Shown here in pieces: positions 52,550 to 64,000 of a DNA stretch of 64,000 nucleotides (position 1 is its first letter; every line of letters starts with the position of its first letter). The translations under genes and the position numbers were made by a program. The notes beneath the pieces are model-generated. The model saw only the letters and a program-made list of their open reading frames with translations, was not told the origin of the DNA and did no database searches. The stretch covers positions 10,912,001-10,976,000 of the forward strand of contig NC_083562.1 of NCBI RefSeq assembly GCF_019925205.1, given 5' to 3'. This DNA comes from Metopolophium dirhodum. Taxonomy: Eukaryota; Arthropoda; Insecta; Hemiptera; Aphididae.

Positions 52550-53437
52550 TACGATCTCTGTATAGCTTGATCGTCGATCGAACTTCTCAAATCAAAAACC
52601 CACACCGAGCAGATATTATAGTGAAACGCTATTATTGTAATAGTTTTAAAAACTTGCATTTTTTTTTTACACAAGAAAATATACATGTGGTCATAATTGC
52701 ATGCGCCGCGGGCTGCGCACTGCAGTAGGTACAATGCGTAATACGTCGGTTCGTTATTAATGGCTTATAAAAAATGTCACTACAAAGTATTATGCAGTAG
52801 CCGTGTACGATTATTCAAAATCCAATCCGGGAAGTCGCCGATGGACTCGGAATAATAATATCATATCCGTACAACTTCTTACGACGAACTTCGTACTATC
52901 TCGTTATATTTTAATATTTCGTACGTTTCATATGGTCTACTCGCACTTCATGTGCCGACGAGGGACATATTATTGTAATGCAATATCTCAGCTGTGCACG
53001 CGTCCGTGTGTTAAGCTCGGCGGCGGCGTACGCCGATTTAGGAGTGTCCGAAGGTATTTTCACATCCAAGAGTAACAATAGAGGTTATGTTATTACGATA
53101 TTATTGTTGTTTAATAATTATCGCGGAACCCAAATTGTTTGACCCCGTTTTCTATGTCTTTATTTTATTTTTTTTTTTATCTTTTGTTGCATTGTGCGGC
53201 GGCGCGCGCTCAAGACGAGCATTGTTTATCGGAATAAGAGACGATGATGGTTCGAGAAGAGTCGGCGGCGGTGGCGGCGTAGACCGCGGCAAAGGAAGTG
53301 GTGGGGGAGGATGTGGAGAAAAAAAATTGTAATTAACTCGTGTATCATTCGGCCTTTTGTTTTATCGCGTTTAATTACTTCTCATTGTTGTAACTATATA
53401 TATAATATATTTTTATATTGTTGCCGCGTAGTTGTTG

Positions 53438-53461
53438 CTGTCGTCGTCGTCGTCGTCGTCT
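53438..53461. repeat. (TCG)n trinucleotide repeat
   Basis: Seven to eight units of GTC/TCG in a row following a TTGTTGCTG run. It is open in several frames, giving poly-Val/Arg/Ser or, on the other strand, poly-Asp, but has no coding context. Confidence 0.85.
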
Positions 53462-55264
53462 GTTACCAAAGTCATCTTGATTCTACATACCACTATGCGA
53501 TGTACATAGACACACAGTTCATATACCAATATATACCTGAACGCACACAATACACGAAACACGATCAAAGATTTGCTCAAATTCGATACACACATTACAT
53601 TATACCTAATTCATAACTCGTCTCATCCAACAATGGTTTCTATTAATATATGACCTACGAGTCATTTGAAAAAGTTTAAACTGCAACAAGATAAACTCTG
53701 CGATATACATACCACTATCGTATGTGTCGATGGTCGATGCGTACCTACCACTCTTGTAGGTACCTACAACAAGGTATAATAATAATAATATGCATATATT
53801 ATGTCCGTATGCGTCCTACCTATGCACTATATATATTTACAACTTGCGTTATTATATATTACGTGTTTTCCACCGTCCTGACCTTAATATAAGGTAAAGG
53901 ATTCGTTAATATAACTTTGACATTAACTACTATAGATTAAAGTTCTACAAAATTAAAGTTGATCATTTAATAATAATAATAATAATGATTTATAATATAG
54001 GTACGATATTATATAACATTAATACAAACACTTTACTAGAGCTGTGTCTATTGTATTTAATATTATTTTTCTGAGCAGTTTGCTGCAGAGTAAATTATGA
54101 TTATATTGGCTATAAAATTATGTGATTTTATTTTAATGCTTTATTTTTCAACTAACACATTACAATTGAACATTTTAAAAATATCCATTCACCACTTGCA
54201 TTGCATCTCACGGCTAGATCCTTACGATCAAAAACATTTACAAAGGTATCTTAAAATTAAATACTTCTCCGTACTTATTGCATATTATATAGTAGAAAAA
54301 AACTTCATTCTATGTTAAACCTATGAGAAATCCGCAAAAAAGCATTAAATAAAAAAAAAATATAAAATTAATTTTCTAAACAAATATATAATATAATATA
54401 ATATAGTACCTATTATAATATTTTGTCCCTATTGTGAGACCAAAAAAATAAAACTTGTTGATGAAGAATATCATCGCATCGCTTTCATCCATTCTGAGGG
54501 CAGAGGCGCTATAATTATATAATACCGACAAAACGATAAGACCATATTATAAATAACGTCTTTAGAGCACCTATACATCGTCGTACACTGAGCTGGCTCT
54601 TGTATTGTTCGGTGCTTTAACGTTTCTACTAAGACCCTTTTGTGGGCGCACGTCGAGTTTACTTTGCAAGACTCGAAACTCGAAAAAGTAATATAGGTAC
54701 TTATTATACATATATCCAGTGCTGTTCTTCTTCTCCCGATTCTCACACAATAAATAACAACAATATATTACGCTTGTATCATTGTTATTGTAATCAAGTA
54801 TTATGTTTTGTGATAAAAAAAAAAACATAAATAGTGTATATATACGCGTACCGTACGGTGGGGTGGCTATGTGAGCCCGCGATCATATAATGAACACTTG
54901 CTTTGGCGTGCGGCGCATCATCAATTTATCGTCCTGTCGTCTCCTTATAATCCAATGTTATAATAACGTATTAATACTATGTACATTTTTTTTTATTCTC
55001 TACGGTTTTCCAATACTTATTGTCTGAGTTCATTGTTGTACGATAATAAAAATAATAATAATAATAATCATACCGCGATCGAAACGCCGTTATTATTACT
55101 ATTATTGTTAATGTTAATCTCTATCCATCTCCATGCATAATAATATAATATTATATATTATGGTCCTATACGAATATTATTACTATTATTATTATAATAC
55201 AGTGGTGCGCGCGGTTTATGATAGAGTCTGTGTTGCGGTGAAAATCACAACTAGTAGAAAATAG

Positions 55265-55286
55265 TCACACACACACACACACACAC
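55265..55286. repeat. (CA)11 microsatellite
   Basis: About eleven uninterrupted CA/AC units followed by CCCGACACCGACA. Confidence 0.9.
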
Positions 55287-55639
55287 CCCGACACCGACAT
55301 CATGAAGTCGACTTCTCGGTTCTGTGGCTCTGTGCATACCATATTTGTTATAAAATTACTTCTAATGTATCGTCAATATTTTTTTTAAGTATATTGGAAA
55401 CAATTTTCGAACAGTGTGGTCGTGTTGGTGATCCGTCCACAAAATATGGAAATAGAACAGAACGAAATTTCATATGCACATTGATTGCATATTCCATGCA
55501 TATTCCATGCTATCATACTAATTGAATGGTGTTAACGAAATATAACGATATAATATATGATTTACAACCATCAAAACGGAGGTAAAATTGCGTACGGAAT
55601 TAACTTCACGAATCGTCGCCGCGTAATCGCGTAATCGTC

Positions 55640-56520
55640 CGGAAAAACGACGGACGTGATGATGACGTTGTTAAGAGTGGCGTGTGCGAGAGAGAGAGAG
55701 AGGGAGAGAGAGAGAGAGGGAGAGGGAGGAAAATTTAAAATTGTATTAAAGAAAAAATATAACCGTCCCACCCGTTGCCACGCTGTGCTGTGGACGAGTG
55801 CAGTGCGTATAATATACATTACATATTATTATTATTTTTATTATTATTATATACGTCTTGTACTCGAAAGACGGCGGGCGGTGCGGCAGTGCAGACTCGT
55901 GCGCCGCGCGTATAATCGACGAAATAAAAGGAAAAATCGAGCGGGGGAGGAGTGGAGGAGAGTGAAAAAAAACCGACACCTGGCCCACACGCACTCGGCG
56001 GCGGCGGATCATCGCGTTCGGTCTGGCGGACGTTCGATTTTTCGGAATTTTTCGACATTGTTTTTGCTCAACGCGAAAAACCGCACCAGTGTGCCCGCGG
56101 GACATCGGACTGCCCACCGAGCGAGTGCACGCGTGCGTACACTACACTATGCGATGTGACTGTGATTATTATTATTATTACTATGAGCACGCGTTATGGC
56201 CGCGCTTAGGATTGCGCCGGGCTTCCGCGAGCATTATTATTGTAGTGTTTTAGTTGATGGGTTTCGAGCGATTTTCGATTGTTTTTTTTTTTTTCCACTT
56301 TCCGTGCGATTTCAGCGCGCGCTTTTTCATACTACATGTGTAGACGGATTTTTTTTTTTAAACCCAAAATCACCGCCAAGACCACAATGACATTACACAT
56401 AGATGGCTGAGCTTGAGGCCACCTCGTCGTTGCAGGCGTTCGATCGGGTGGGAGGTTTCGATTAAAACCCTCGTCGCCGTCGAGTAGCTATACCTATAGG
56501 TATAGGCAGACTATAGGGCG
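55640..56520. promoter_or_regulatory. CpG-rich island, candidate promoter or 5' exon region
   Basis: This is the longest GC- and CpG-rich block in the right half of the window, with a GA repeat at 55,688-55,730, GGCGGCGGCGG at about 55,997 and many CG dinucleotides up to 56,520. In insects with sparse methylation such blocks often mark transcription starts and first exons. At 56,403 an ATG, preceded by an in-frame stop, opens MAELEATSSLQAFDRVGGFD and a TAA. Possible donors occur inside it at 56,448 (GTGGGA) and 56,454 (GTTTCG). It could be a short first coding exon, but the ATG context is weak and no downstream exon was found. Which strand is transcribed, if any, is unknown. Confidence 0.3.
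55688..55730. repeat. Imperfect (GA)n microsatellite
   Basis: GA units interrupted by GGG at three points. Its translation (Arg-Glu repeats) inflates a plus-strand frame at 55,656-56,159, which is therefore not taken as a gene. GA tracts can bind GAGA-type factors in insects, which would fit a promoter, but that is inference. Confidence 0.85.
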
Positions 56521-59500
56521 GCGCGTGTGGCTTATGCCGAAAACAATAATGCACTATACATTAATATTATATTATACATACACGACGATACACACGCAGA
56601 ACGGACGTTATTTCATATTATTATAGTACAAAAATAATCTGGGACTTTTTTCGATTTTTCCGAAAGTTTTGCAATATTATTTTATTTTTTTTTAAATAAT
56701 TTAATTTTAAAACTCTAACTATAATGGTAAAAATACAAATTATTAACAATACTTTATTAGCGATAGTAATAATCCGGTCTCGGAGTTGTAGCTATTTGCA
56801 CATTTTCACTGGTTGATGGTAGGCCAAGTGAGAACAAATATTAAGTTTCACGAAGGTGTAATTAAAAATACAAATTTATTTAGATCATATTCCGTCTATG
56901 GATATTATATTTCAACATTTTACAATTTTTACTTTTTAGATCAGATTTTGCCATTTTACGGTTATGACCTAACAATTTACTCGTATTTCGATATCTGTTC
57001 TTTTTATGTCATATTTTTTTTTAACTTAAGCTAAAGCTTTATAGACGGTGAAAACTTTTAGATAGAATTTCAAGAAAATAAATATTAAGATTTTAATAAA
57101 GATTGCCAATAGTTCTTGTGGGAGAAGAAAAAATATAAATGAAAGTAGTATATCTCGTATTATCAAATTGTCATTTCAATAATATTGTCTTGTTTAATTT
57201 TTGGGAATTATAATTACATGATAATAAACTAACAAATAATCATTGTTGTTACTTGTTTTATATTAATTTAAAACAAAATTCATACATTTTTTAAATATCG
57301 TTATTACAAACATATTTTCCGTATATTCAAATACTTTTTGGCGCATTTAAATTTAAGCTCTAGTATAGTATTATTGTACATTTGTACGGTTATACAACAC
57401 AAAACCATCAAGTGCGTTTACATTATAATATTATATAATGCGGTTTTATAGATATTATACGTTTATAGTTTGTCTTATGTTATCAGGTAGGCTGACAGAC
57501 GAGTAGAAATCAGCTGTGCTCGAATCGGATCAAAGTATTTCAGTGTTTGACGTATATCAAATATTAATGTTTAAAAAAAGATATTAATTTTCTAACCAAT
57601 ATCGACTTTGTACCAACGATGTTTCTTCACGAAACCATTAATCGTTCTAAATTTTCCAACGAACCAATAAATACTCCAAGTATACGCATTGGGTTGTAAA
57701 TAATTTATTTTAATAAGACTTTCTAGTAAATATACGGCCGTAGACCCCGTATAATAGTTAAGTCGTACGGTTCTAGACGCCACACAATCATGACACGGTA
57801 TTAATGATAATATATCGTGCTGTAGCAGAGTCTTTTTGGAATGTACGCGAATCTTAACGAGTGAACATCACCCCGATCGAAGTAAAGTAATTCCGAACTC
57901 TCGTCGAGCATAGTACTATATATATTACCATGTTAGAAACTTATTAGGTACATAATATTATATAGTACGCCGATAGGAGGCGACGAGTATCCATATAACA
58001 CTACAGCGGACAGGATTGTGTAAAACGATAATTATTTTATTGCTATATACTCGTACGTAATATGTAATACATATATACCTATTATATATTATGTAAGATT
58101 ACATTCCGAAAGTATGACCGTATAGCGCGTGCACTCTGTGTACTCGGCACAGTATAATATAATTACGGGTCATATATATTATGTGTGTGTGTTACACCGG
58201 AAATAATGATATTGGACGAATTATTGGATTAAGTCGCGCGGTCGAAATAACACAAGTGGTTCGCTGTAATGCGGTTTCATGACCACTGAAAGTGTTGGGC
58301 GTTTTCACTTCATATTGTTCGTCTGTAAGTACCTACACAGACACGATGTGAAGATAGCTCTCCGTGAAGGGCGGCACAAACTATATCTATGTATATTCAA
58401 TGCAATAACGTTCGATGACGTACATGGTAATTAAATGAACACGTACGATACGTGTGTTATGTGTATAGAAACACGATGCTCTCGCACACACACGCAGTCC
58501 CATTATACACGTGTATATTATTGTTATACTTAATAGATTGCATATGGAGGGCTCGTCATCCCTCGCGCACGATAGCCGGCCCGTTTCATTAGCGGTCCAT
58601 TGAAATCGAGACCTATGTCCTATATAATAATATATATAATACTCATATTATCTCCCCTCCCCCGCGAGACGAGTTTCCGAATATCGTTTTTCTCCTTTTC
58701 GTTCATCCGATAACCCGCGGGCTTACCTATATACTATAGTATTATTATCATCGCCGTGTATGCGCTATAGGTTATAGGTGCACATATATATTATTATTAT
58801 TATTAGTAGTAGTAGTAGTAGTAGTAGTGGTATTGTGGCTGTATGGACGTCGAGAACAATTACCGGTAATTATTATAAACACCATACCGACGATAGATCC
58901 ATATCTGTACTCGTTGAGGGGTGATCTTCTCTTCGTAATGTAGAGTTATAGGTACACGTTTTATACACGTATAATAATATACCGCTATTGTAGCAGACGA
59001 TAGTGTTTTGAATTATAATATATTATACTATTATCACCGACATGTATACTATCGAGTGGATATCGATATCAGAAAAAGATTACCATCCCTTGTGACTTGT
59101 CGTGGCTCCTATAGCTGCATTTTTTCTAGGATGTCATTATTTATTTCAAGCGAAATGATTATTATACTTGATATAATATATATATATTCAAATATACAAA
59201 TTTACTTCAGGTTCTAATAATCGCGGGAACTGAAACACAAATACAATATTTATTTCGGAAAATAATAATCAACGAAAGGTTTCAAATAATTATTCTTTGT
59301 CGCGAGCTAAACAAAACCAAAGCGGAAAGTAGCTAGGTCACCGCTCTGCTGTACAGGAGGTACCGAGTGTACTTGTCATCGAGGAAGTCACTGTAATGTA
59401 TATGTACAATTTTAATTCAATGATAAATTCTGATCGACGACGATCTGACAGAGTATATCACTAAGTGTAGTGTATTTCACGAAATATGTTTTTCGATATT

Positions 59501-62014
59501 GCTATTAACAAGTAATTTACTTCACTATTAGAATTACACGGTATCAACTGTTTTAGTATATTTTACCGAAAACATTGCACTATATGATAACGAAATAATT
59601 AATATTGTAACTCACACTGTATCATTTCCACACGCAAGTCTGCTTTGATCGACTCTATAATTTTTTCTGACCGTTCTTAATCCGCTATAACAAAATAAAA
59701 TATACATTATACAAGCTGCACCTGCAATGTGCGAGTTATTAACAATTTATTGAACCCAACCGCAACTATACGCCTACGCTATAACTCGCACTATATTATA
59801 ATATTATGATACGACGGTCGATGACATAATATGAGTGTATAATATTATAATAATATATAACGCGTAATAGCCTGGTGATCGTAATTATAGTGTATAATAT
59901 GTACACATTATTGTTATAGCGCGTGCACGCTAAAAGGTCCGGATGTGAACGAGGAGAAAAAAATGAAAAAAAATTGCGGCTAACGGTCGGTGGTCCTGTA
60001 TAATACATGCCTACCTCTAATCGTAACGATGACGATTGGACAATATATGCCCATATAGGTATATTATATAAATATGAATAACAATAATTGACAGAAAATC
60101 GGGTCTATTCACTTGTGAATGGAAATGATTTCTCTTTTTGTTGTTTTTTTTTTTTTTTTGTTTATCCGACAAAAAGTCAGTTAGACCCACTGGGATACTC
60201 GATGGGAGGTTTGTTTTGTGAACGGAGACCACACTGGGTGCAACGGGAACGCTAGTTCAAAGGCAAAACGAATAAAAATAATAATAATAATAATATATAA
60301 GCTCATATACATACATAAAAAGTATACTAACTATAATAGTTGGCAATTTTTATTCATACATATTATTACGCGGGAATGGTTAATGAGGAAATTTATATTA
60401 CATTTAAAAGTGAAATATACCGAATATTAACGTATTATTACTTATTAGTTATTACGTATTATGACACACGTATATTATCGCAAACGTCATTGAGGCCGAT
60501 TATCTGGATTAAACATTATACTATTATTTAAGAATATAATTATGAGTGCATTATAATAGGTACTATATTACATGTAGAGTTAATACTTGAAAAAACAATA
60601 ATTTATCTCATCACCGTGTAATTTATTTTTCGAAAAATATTTTATAGTTACGTAATTACATTGTAAAATGTAGTCTTAAAGACATTTATTTTATTTTTTT
60701 GATACAATAAATTTGTAATAATTTTTATTTGTCTACACGCGTTATTATTTGATAAACCTATATATTTTAATAGTACCTACCTACAAGGCCAGATTTTGAT
60801 GGCCCAGGCCTAATAAGGTTGAGGGCCCTAGATTTTATAAAATTTTTTTCACTGTCCCCTCAAATTGTCTATACTAAAATTCAACATTTCACATCGATTG
60901 TTTACAAATAAATAAAAATACGGCAAATAATGATCATTATTCATTCATAATGTTTATATTAATTTAAGTCAGAAATTCTAAAAGCATATATGGACAATTA
61001 TATTTTATCGTTCAATTGTTTATTATTGTTTATAATTATTAAAATACTAAACAAAGTCTCACCAACACAGGTATATCAAAATATAGTAAAATTATCAACA
61101 GTACGTATGTCAAAATTGTTATAGCTATATTTTTTTTAGCAAAATCGTAGGAACGAGAATGTATAAGATAAAATGTTAAAGATGGAATGATTCATTGATT
61201 CATACTGAAACTCGATGATAAGAAAATGGATATTCGAGAATATATTACATTCATTAGTATGAAAAATATATTTAGTGTCATATATAGGGACATCAGTAGC
61301 GGTCAAACGGTGAAAGTGATGAGGATGATAGATTTCTGCCCCCACCATAACCTTTTTTTCAATATTTATAATAATAACTTATATATAGATGTAAAACTGT
61401 AACAAAAAATTATATTTCTAATGATTAAATAGTGTATGTTAAAGAAGTGTGAGCCGCCCCCCCTCCCATGACAAAATCATTTGAACGCCAGTAGGTATAT
61501 TCTGTAGGTAAAGGTACAGTTTACAGATTACAGACGTACATTATTATTAATTATATTATATAATATGTACCTATTTTGTATAGTATCCTAAAAACAGTAA
61601 AAATTAAATTTTATTTATTTCAAATTATTGACTATTTACTATTAGGTAATCGAAATTCGGCAATGCTTCAAATATGAATTATATTACCTTTCATTTTTTA
61701 AGTTATGTAATTTACCGAAAAAATTATTAAAATAGTTATTCAATTCAGATAGTATTGGACTCATTAACATATATTATATGTCAAAGAACACTTAGTAATT
61801 ATTTTACTATTATAATATAACAATCATGAGTCAAGCTAATATTGACATTTGGTAATACAATGTTATATTGGTACCTGTCATAAAGCAGGGTAATATAATA
61901 CAACGGTATCTATCTAGTATAATTTAATATTATGTTATTTAGACCAATAAAGATAAATATGGTTTAGACATAAAATCGGTAATCATCTATTATAATAATT
62001 ATAAGCTTAAAACA
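56521..62014. other. Intergenic AT-rich stretch
   Basis: No gene is supported. A compound (ATT)n-(AGT)n repeat lies at about 58,789-58,828. GC-richer words around 60,785-60,835 (GGCCCAGGCC, GAGGGCCC) and 61,452-61,470 (a C run) may be worn transposon ends but could not be assigned. No extra GH13 exons were seen between the two glucosidase genes. Confidence 0.5.
58789..58828. repeat. Compound (ATT)n-(AGT)n microsatellite
   Basis: About five ATT units pass directly into about eight AGT units, a two-part array in which a point change has spread along one half. Confidence 0.85.
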
Positions 62015-62025
62015 CATATATATAT
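62015..62025 (+). promoter_or_regulatory. Possible TATA element of the second GH13 gene
   Basis: CATATATATATG lies about 95-105 bases before the ATG at 62,119 and about 25-30 bases before GACTCCTATTTGG, a plausible start region. The surroundings are AT-rich, so the match is weak evidence. Confidence 0.2.
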
Positions 62026-62118
62026 GCGCACGACTCCTATTTGGATTAGCTATTCCATTTGTGGCTGCCCACACTCGTCGTCACACCGTTAACGATTGTA
62101 ATTCGTTTTAATGTCAAA

Positions 62119-64000
62119 ATGTTAAAAATAATTATTTTTGTTTCTTTGTTCATCGCCCATACATTTGTGTCCGCAGAGTACATATTCAAAGGATATGACG
62201 ATAAATTCAAACCGGATTGGTGGCAATCGGAAATTATCTATCAAATTTACGTTCGTTCTTTCAAAGACAGTAACGGCGATGGAATCGGAGATTTCAATGG
62301 TACGTACAGTGTATTATTTTGTACTTGACGATGTAATAACATTTTCGTACACAGGTTTTCGAGTATTTAAAAAATAAAAATATAAAAACAGTTCTTAAAA
62401 TGTTAATAAATCCAATTAAATTGTTTCTATATTTTCTACTTTAATTTGTTTGCCAAGTTTCAGTGGTATTATTAAAACTAAGGTTGTCACGATTTTTACA
62501 CGAAAATTTGAATTAATCTAAAGAAAATAGCAATACTGTTTGGTAATTTTTTATTTTATTCATTTTTAATCGAGTGGGTAAGTATGATAATTGGAATGAA
62601 AATCTAAAATTTTAAAACTTCAAAAGTTTGTGGTAAATAGAAAAAAAGAAAAACGTAACTCAGTAATAATAAATTGGTGGGTAATTAAGTTAGGTACATT
62701 AACGAGATAGATATACCCAAGTGGTATAATGATTTTAAGCCAGTAAAAAGTCGATGTGGTCTAACCAAAAAACTCTATTTTTTAACTTTTTTTTTGAACT
62801 ACGAGAGCCAGAAAGTTGATTGATAGTTCGTTAAATAAAAGCTCGTAAAGTAGATACAAAAGGTGAAATTTAAAAACTAAATAACTTTTTAATTATTAAA
62901 AAAATTAGTCAATTTTAGCTAGATTTTTCTATATCAATGCAGATCTCTGGAATTGGAAAACGGATTTTGTTGTTCAATGTCTTGTTAGAATCATATTGGC
63001 TAGGATAAGTACAGTGAACATTTCCACTATTCTATCTTTAATAACTTTATAAAAAATACAGACCTTTAAAAGTTTAAAGTTGTACAACATATAACACACA
63101 TACACACATTTGTGTATATAAAAATGAAATATCAAAGGCGAACATTTGTTTACAATTTTAAGAGCACTAAAAAGTACGAGGTGAGTTCCATAAGAGTCGT
63201 ACAACAAAAACAATTAAAAAAGGTTATGTGTTTAGCATTTTAGAAACGGACCACTAAGATTTTGTATATCTACTCGAAAGAAAAAATGCGTTCAGGTTCA
63301 GACAATTTCCCATTTCGTTTACTCTTTAAAGTAAAATTTGGTTTAATCCTATTGTAATAAAATATTTTCATAATATAGATAATAAAAACCAAAAATTATA
63401 AACTCAAGAAAGTGTTCTTACATTTCGACCCCGACTTGGAAATCGTTTTTTCCTAGTGAATGTTAAAACAAATAATTTCTGAATATTTTATTATTCAAGC
63501 CTTTATTGTTAACCTTAAGTAGGCAGGAATATCTACCATTTTCATTTGCATCCATGTTGTAACAGAATATTTTGAAATTTAATCGGTAACTATAGTATAT
63601 TTTTTATAGGTATTACGGAAAAAGTGGATTATTTTAAAAGTATAAATGTTGGAGCGGTTTGGTTATCTCCCATATTTGAATCTCCACAAGATGATTTTGG
63701 TTATGACATATCAAACTATAAGCAGGTGGACCCATTATTCGGTACTATGGCAGACTTTGACCGGCTGAGAGATGCATTCCATCAAAGAGGTACGTTTATG
63801 ATTGGTGTCTATAATAACGGTTGATGTCTGAACAAGACCTAATATTAACTTGATTGATTAAAAGGTATAAAAGTAATATTGGACTTTGTGCCAAACCACA
63901 CAAGTGACGAACATCCGTGGTTCACAAAATCTGTAGAGCGTAAAGAACCTTACACGAATTACTATGTGTGGAAAGACCCAATTATCGATGCAAGTGGTAA
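62119..64000 (+). CDS. GH13 maltase/sucrase-like alpha-glucosidase, 5' part, cut by the window edge
   Basis: Three exons are visible: 62119-62299, 63610-63789, and 63865 to beyond 64000. They give 165 complete codons, about a quarter of a full protein. The start is the first ATG in frame; the frame further upstream opens only with TTG. Residues 1-19 form a signal peptide (MLKIIIFVSLFIAHTFVSA), so the product is secreted or held on the outer membrane face. Then come WWQSEIIYQIYVRSFKDS, the Ca-loop-like DSNGDGIGD, VWLSPIFESP, DDFGYDISNY and DPLFGTMADF, and region I DFVPNHTSDEH (127-137). All are canonical for insect maltases and gut sucrases. Exon 2 is 180 bp as in the first GH13 gene, with 27 of 59 residues identical, and introns 1 and 2 fall at the same codons in phase 1. 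Intron 1 is long (1,310 bp). Regions II-IV, which would show whether this copy is active, lie outside the window. Confidence 0.92.

Larger units (their letters stand above)
52552..55639. other. Intergenic stretch with GC-rich patch and simple repeats
   Basis: No gene is supported. A GGC-rich patch at about 52,985-53,325 includes GGCGGCGGTGGCGGCG-like runs. A (TCG)n repeat lies at 53,438-53,461, (AAT)n runs near 53,970 and 55,050, and (CA)n at 55,265-55,286. An 11-base word, ATATTCCATGC, is doubled near 55,489-55,510. Confidence 0.45.

Noticed and set aside
55656..56159. 167-codon plus-strand open frame
   Set aside because: Its first part is the translation of a GA microsatellite (Arg-Glu repeats) and the rest is compositionally odd. 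The GC-rich patch has few stop codons in every frame, so length alone is not evidence.
60785..61500. Possible hAT or other DNA-transposon remnants (GGGCCC and C-rich words)
   Set aside because: No matching inverted ends, target duplications or transposase motifs could be paired up.
62059..62118. Possible 20-residue N-terminal extension of the second GH13 gene
   Set aside because: The codon at 62,059 is TTG. The first ATG in frame, at 62,119, starts exactly at a normal signal peptide.
1..64000. tRNA, rRNA or small RNA genes
   Set aside because: I looked for T-loop words such as GGTTCGAATCC and for paired acceptor arms and found none convincing. A tRNAscan or Infernal run would be needed to exclude them.

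Overview
The window looks like nuclear DNA from an insect, most likely an aphid (Hemiptera: Aphididae). It is very AT-rich and gene-poor, packed with ATT/TAA microsatellites and TAGGTACCTA-like words. Its only clear genes are spliced insect-type family GH13 alpha-glucosidases (maltase/sucrase-like). The aphid assignment is my inference from base composition, intron structure and gene family; no diagnostic marker was searched.

Layout. Positions 1-44,431 are mostly non-coding. They hold one decayed gene fragment that may derive from a Pim-like protein kinase (2,028-2,780), a broken jockey-like non-LTR retrotransposon (about 7,779-8,403), a broken R1-like non-LTR retrotransposon (about 17,996-18,700), many simple repeats, and several short GC-rich islets. 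Some islets carry open frames bounded by good splice signals (16,001-16,071; 20,178-20,306; 29,219-29,284; 30,778-30,861; 39,068-39,194 on the minus strand). I list these as unproven exon candidates. At 44,436-48,392 is a complete ten-exon GH13 gene coding for 635 residues. Positions 48,393-62,118 are intergenic, with a 668-bp inverted-repeat element (51,882-52,549) and a CpG-rich island (about 55,640-56,520) that may be a promoter or first exon. At 62,119 a second GH13 gene begins and runs off the window's right edge in its third exon.

How the genes relate. The two GH13 genes lie on the same strand about 13.7 kb apart, with introns 1 and 2 at the same codons and in the same phase, so they are a tandem duplicate pair. 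Both start with a secretion signal. Enzymes of this type work at the gut surface, where aphids split phloem sucrose to feed and to lower its osmotic pressure. The main point of interest is that the complete copy has lost its catalytic nucleophile (Asp replaced by Asn at residue 243) and the conserved substrate-binding His of region IV (Leu at residue 378), while its splice sites and reading frame stay intact. It reads as a kept but probably non-hydrolytic pseudoenzyme. The partial second copy is canonical as far as it can be read.

No rRNA, tRNA, CRISPR array or bacterial-type system was seen.
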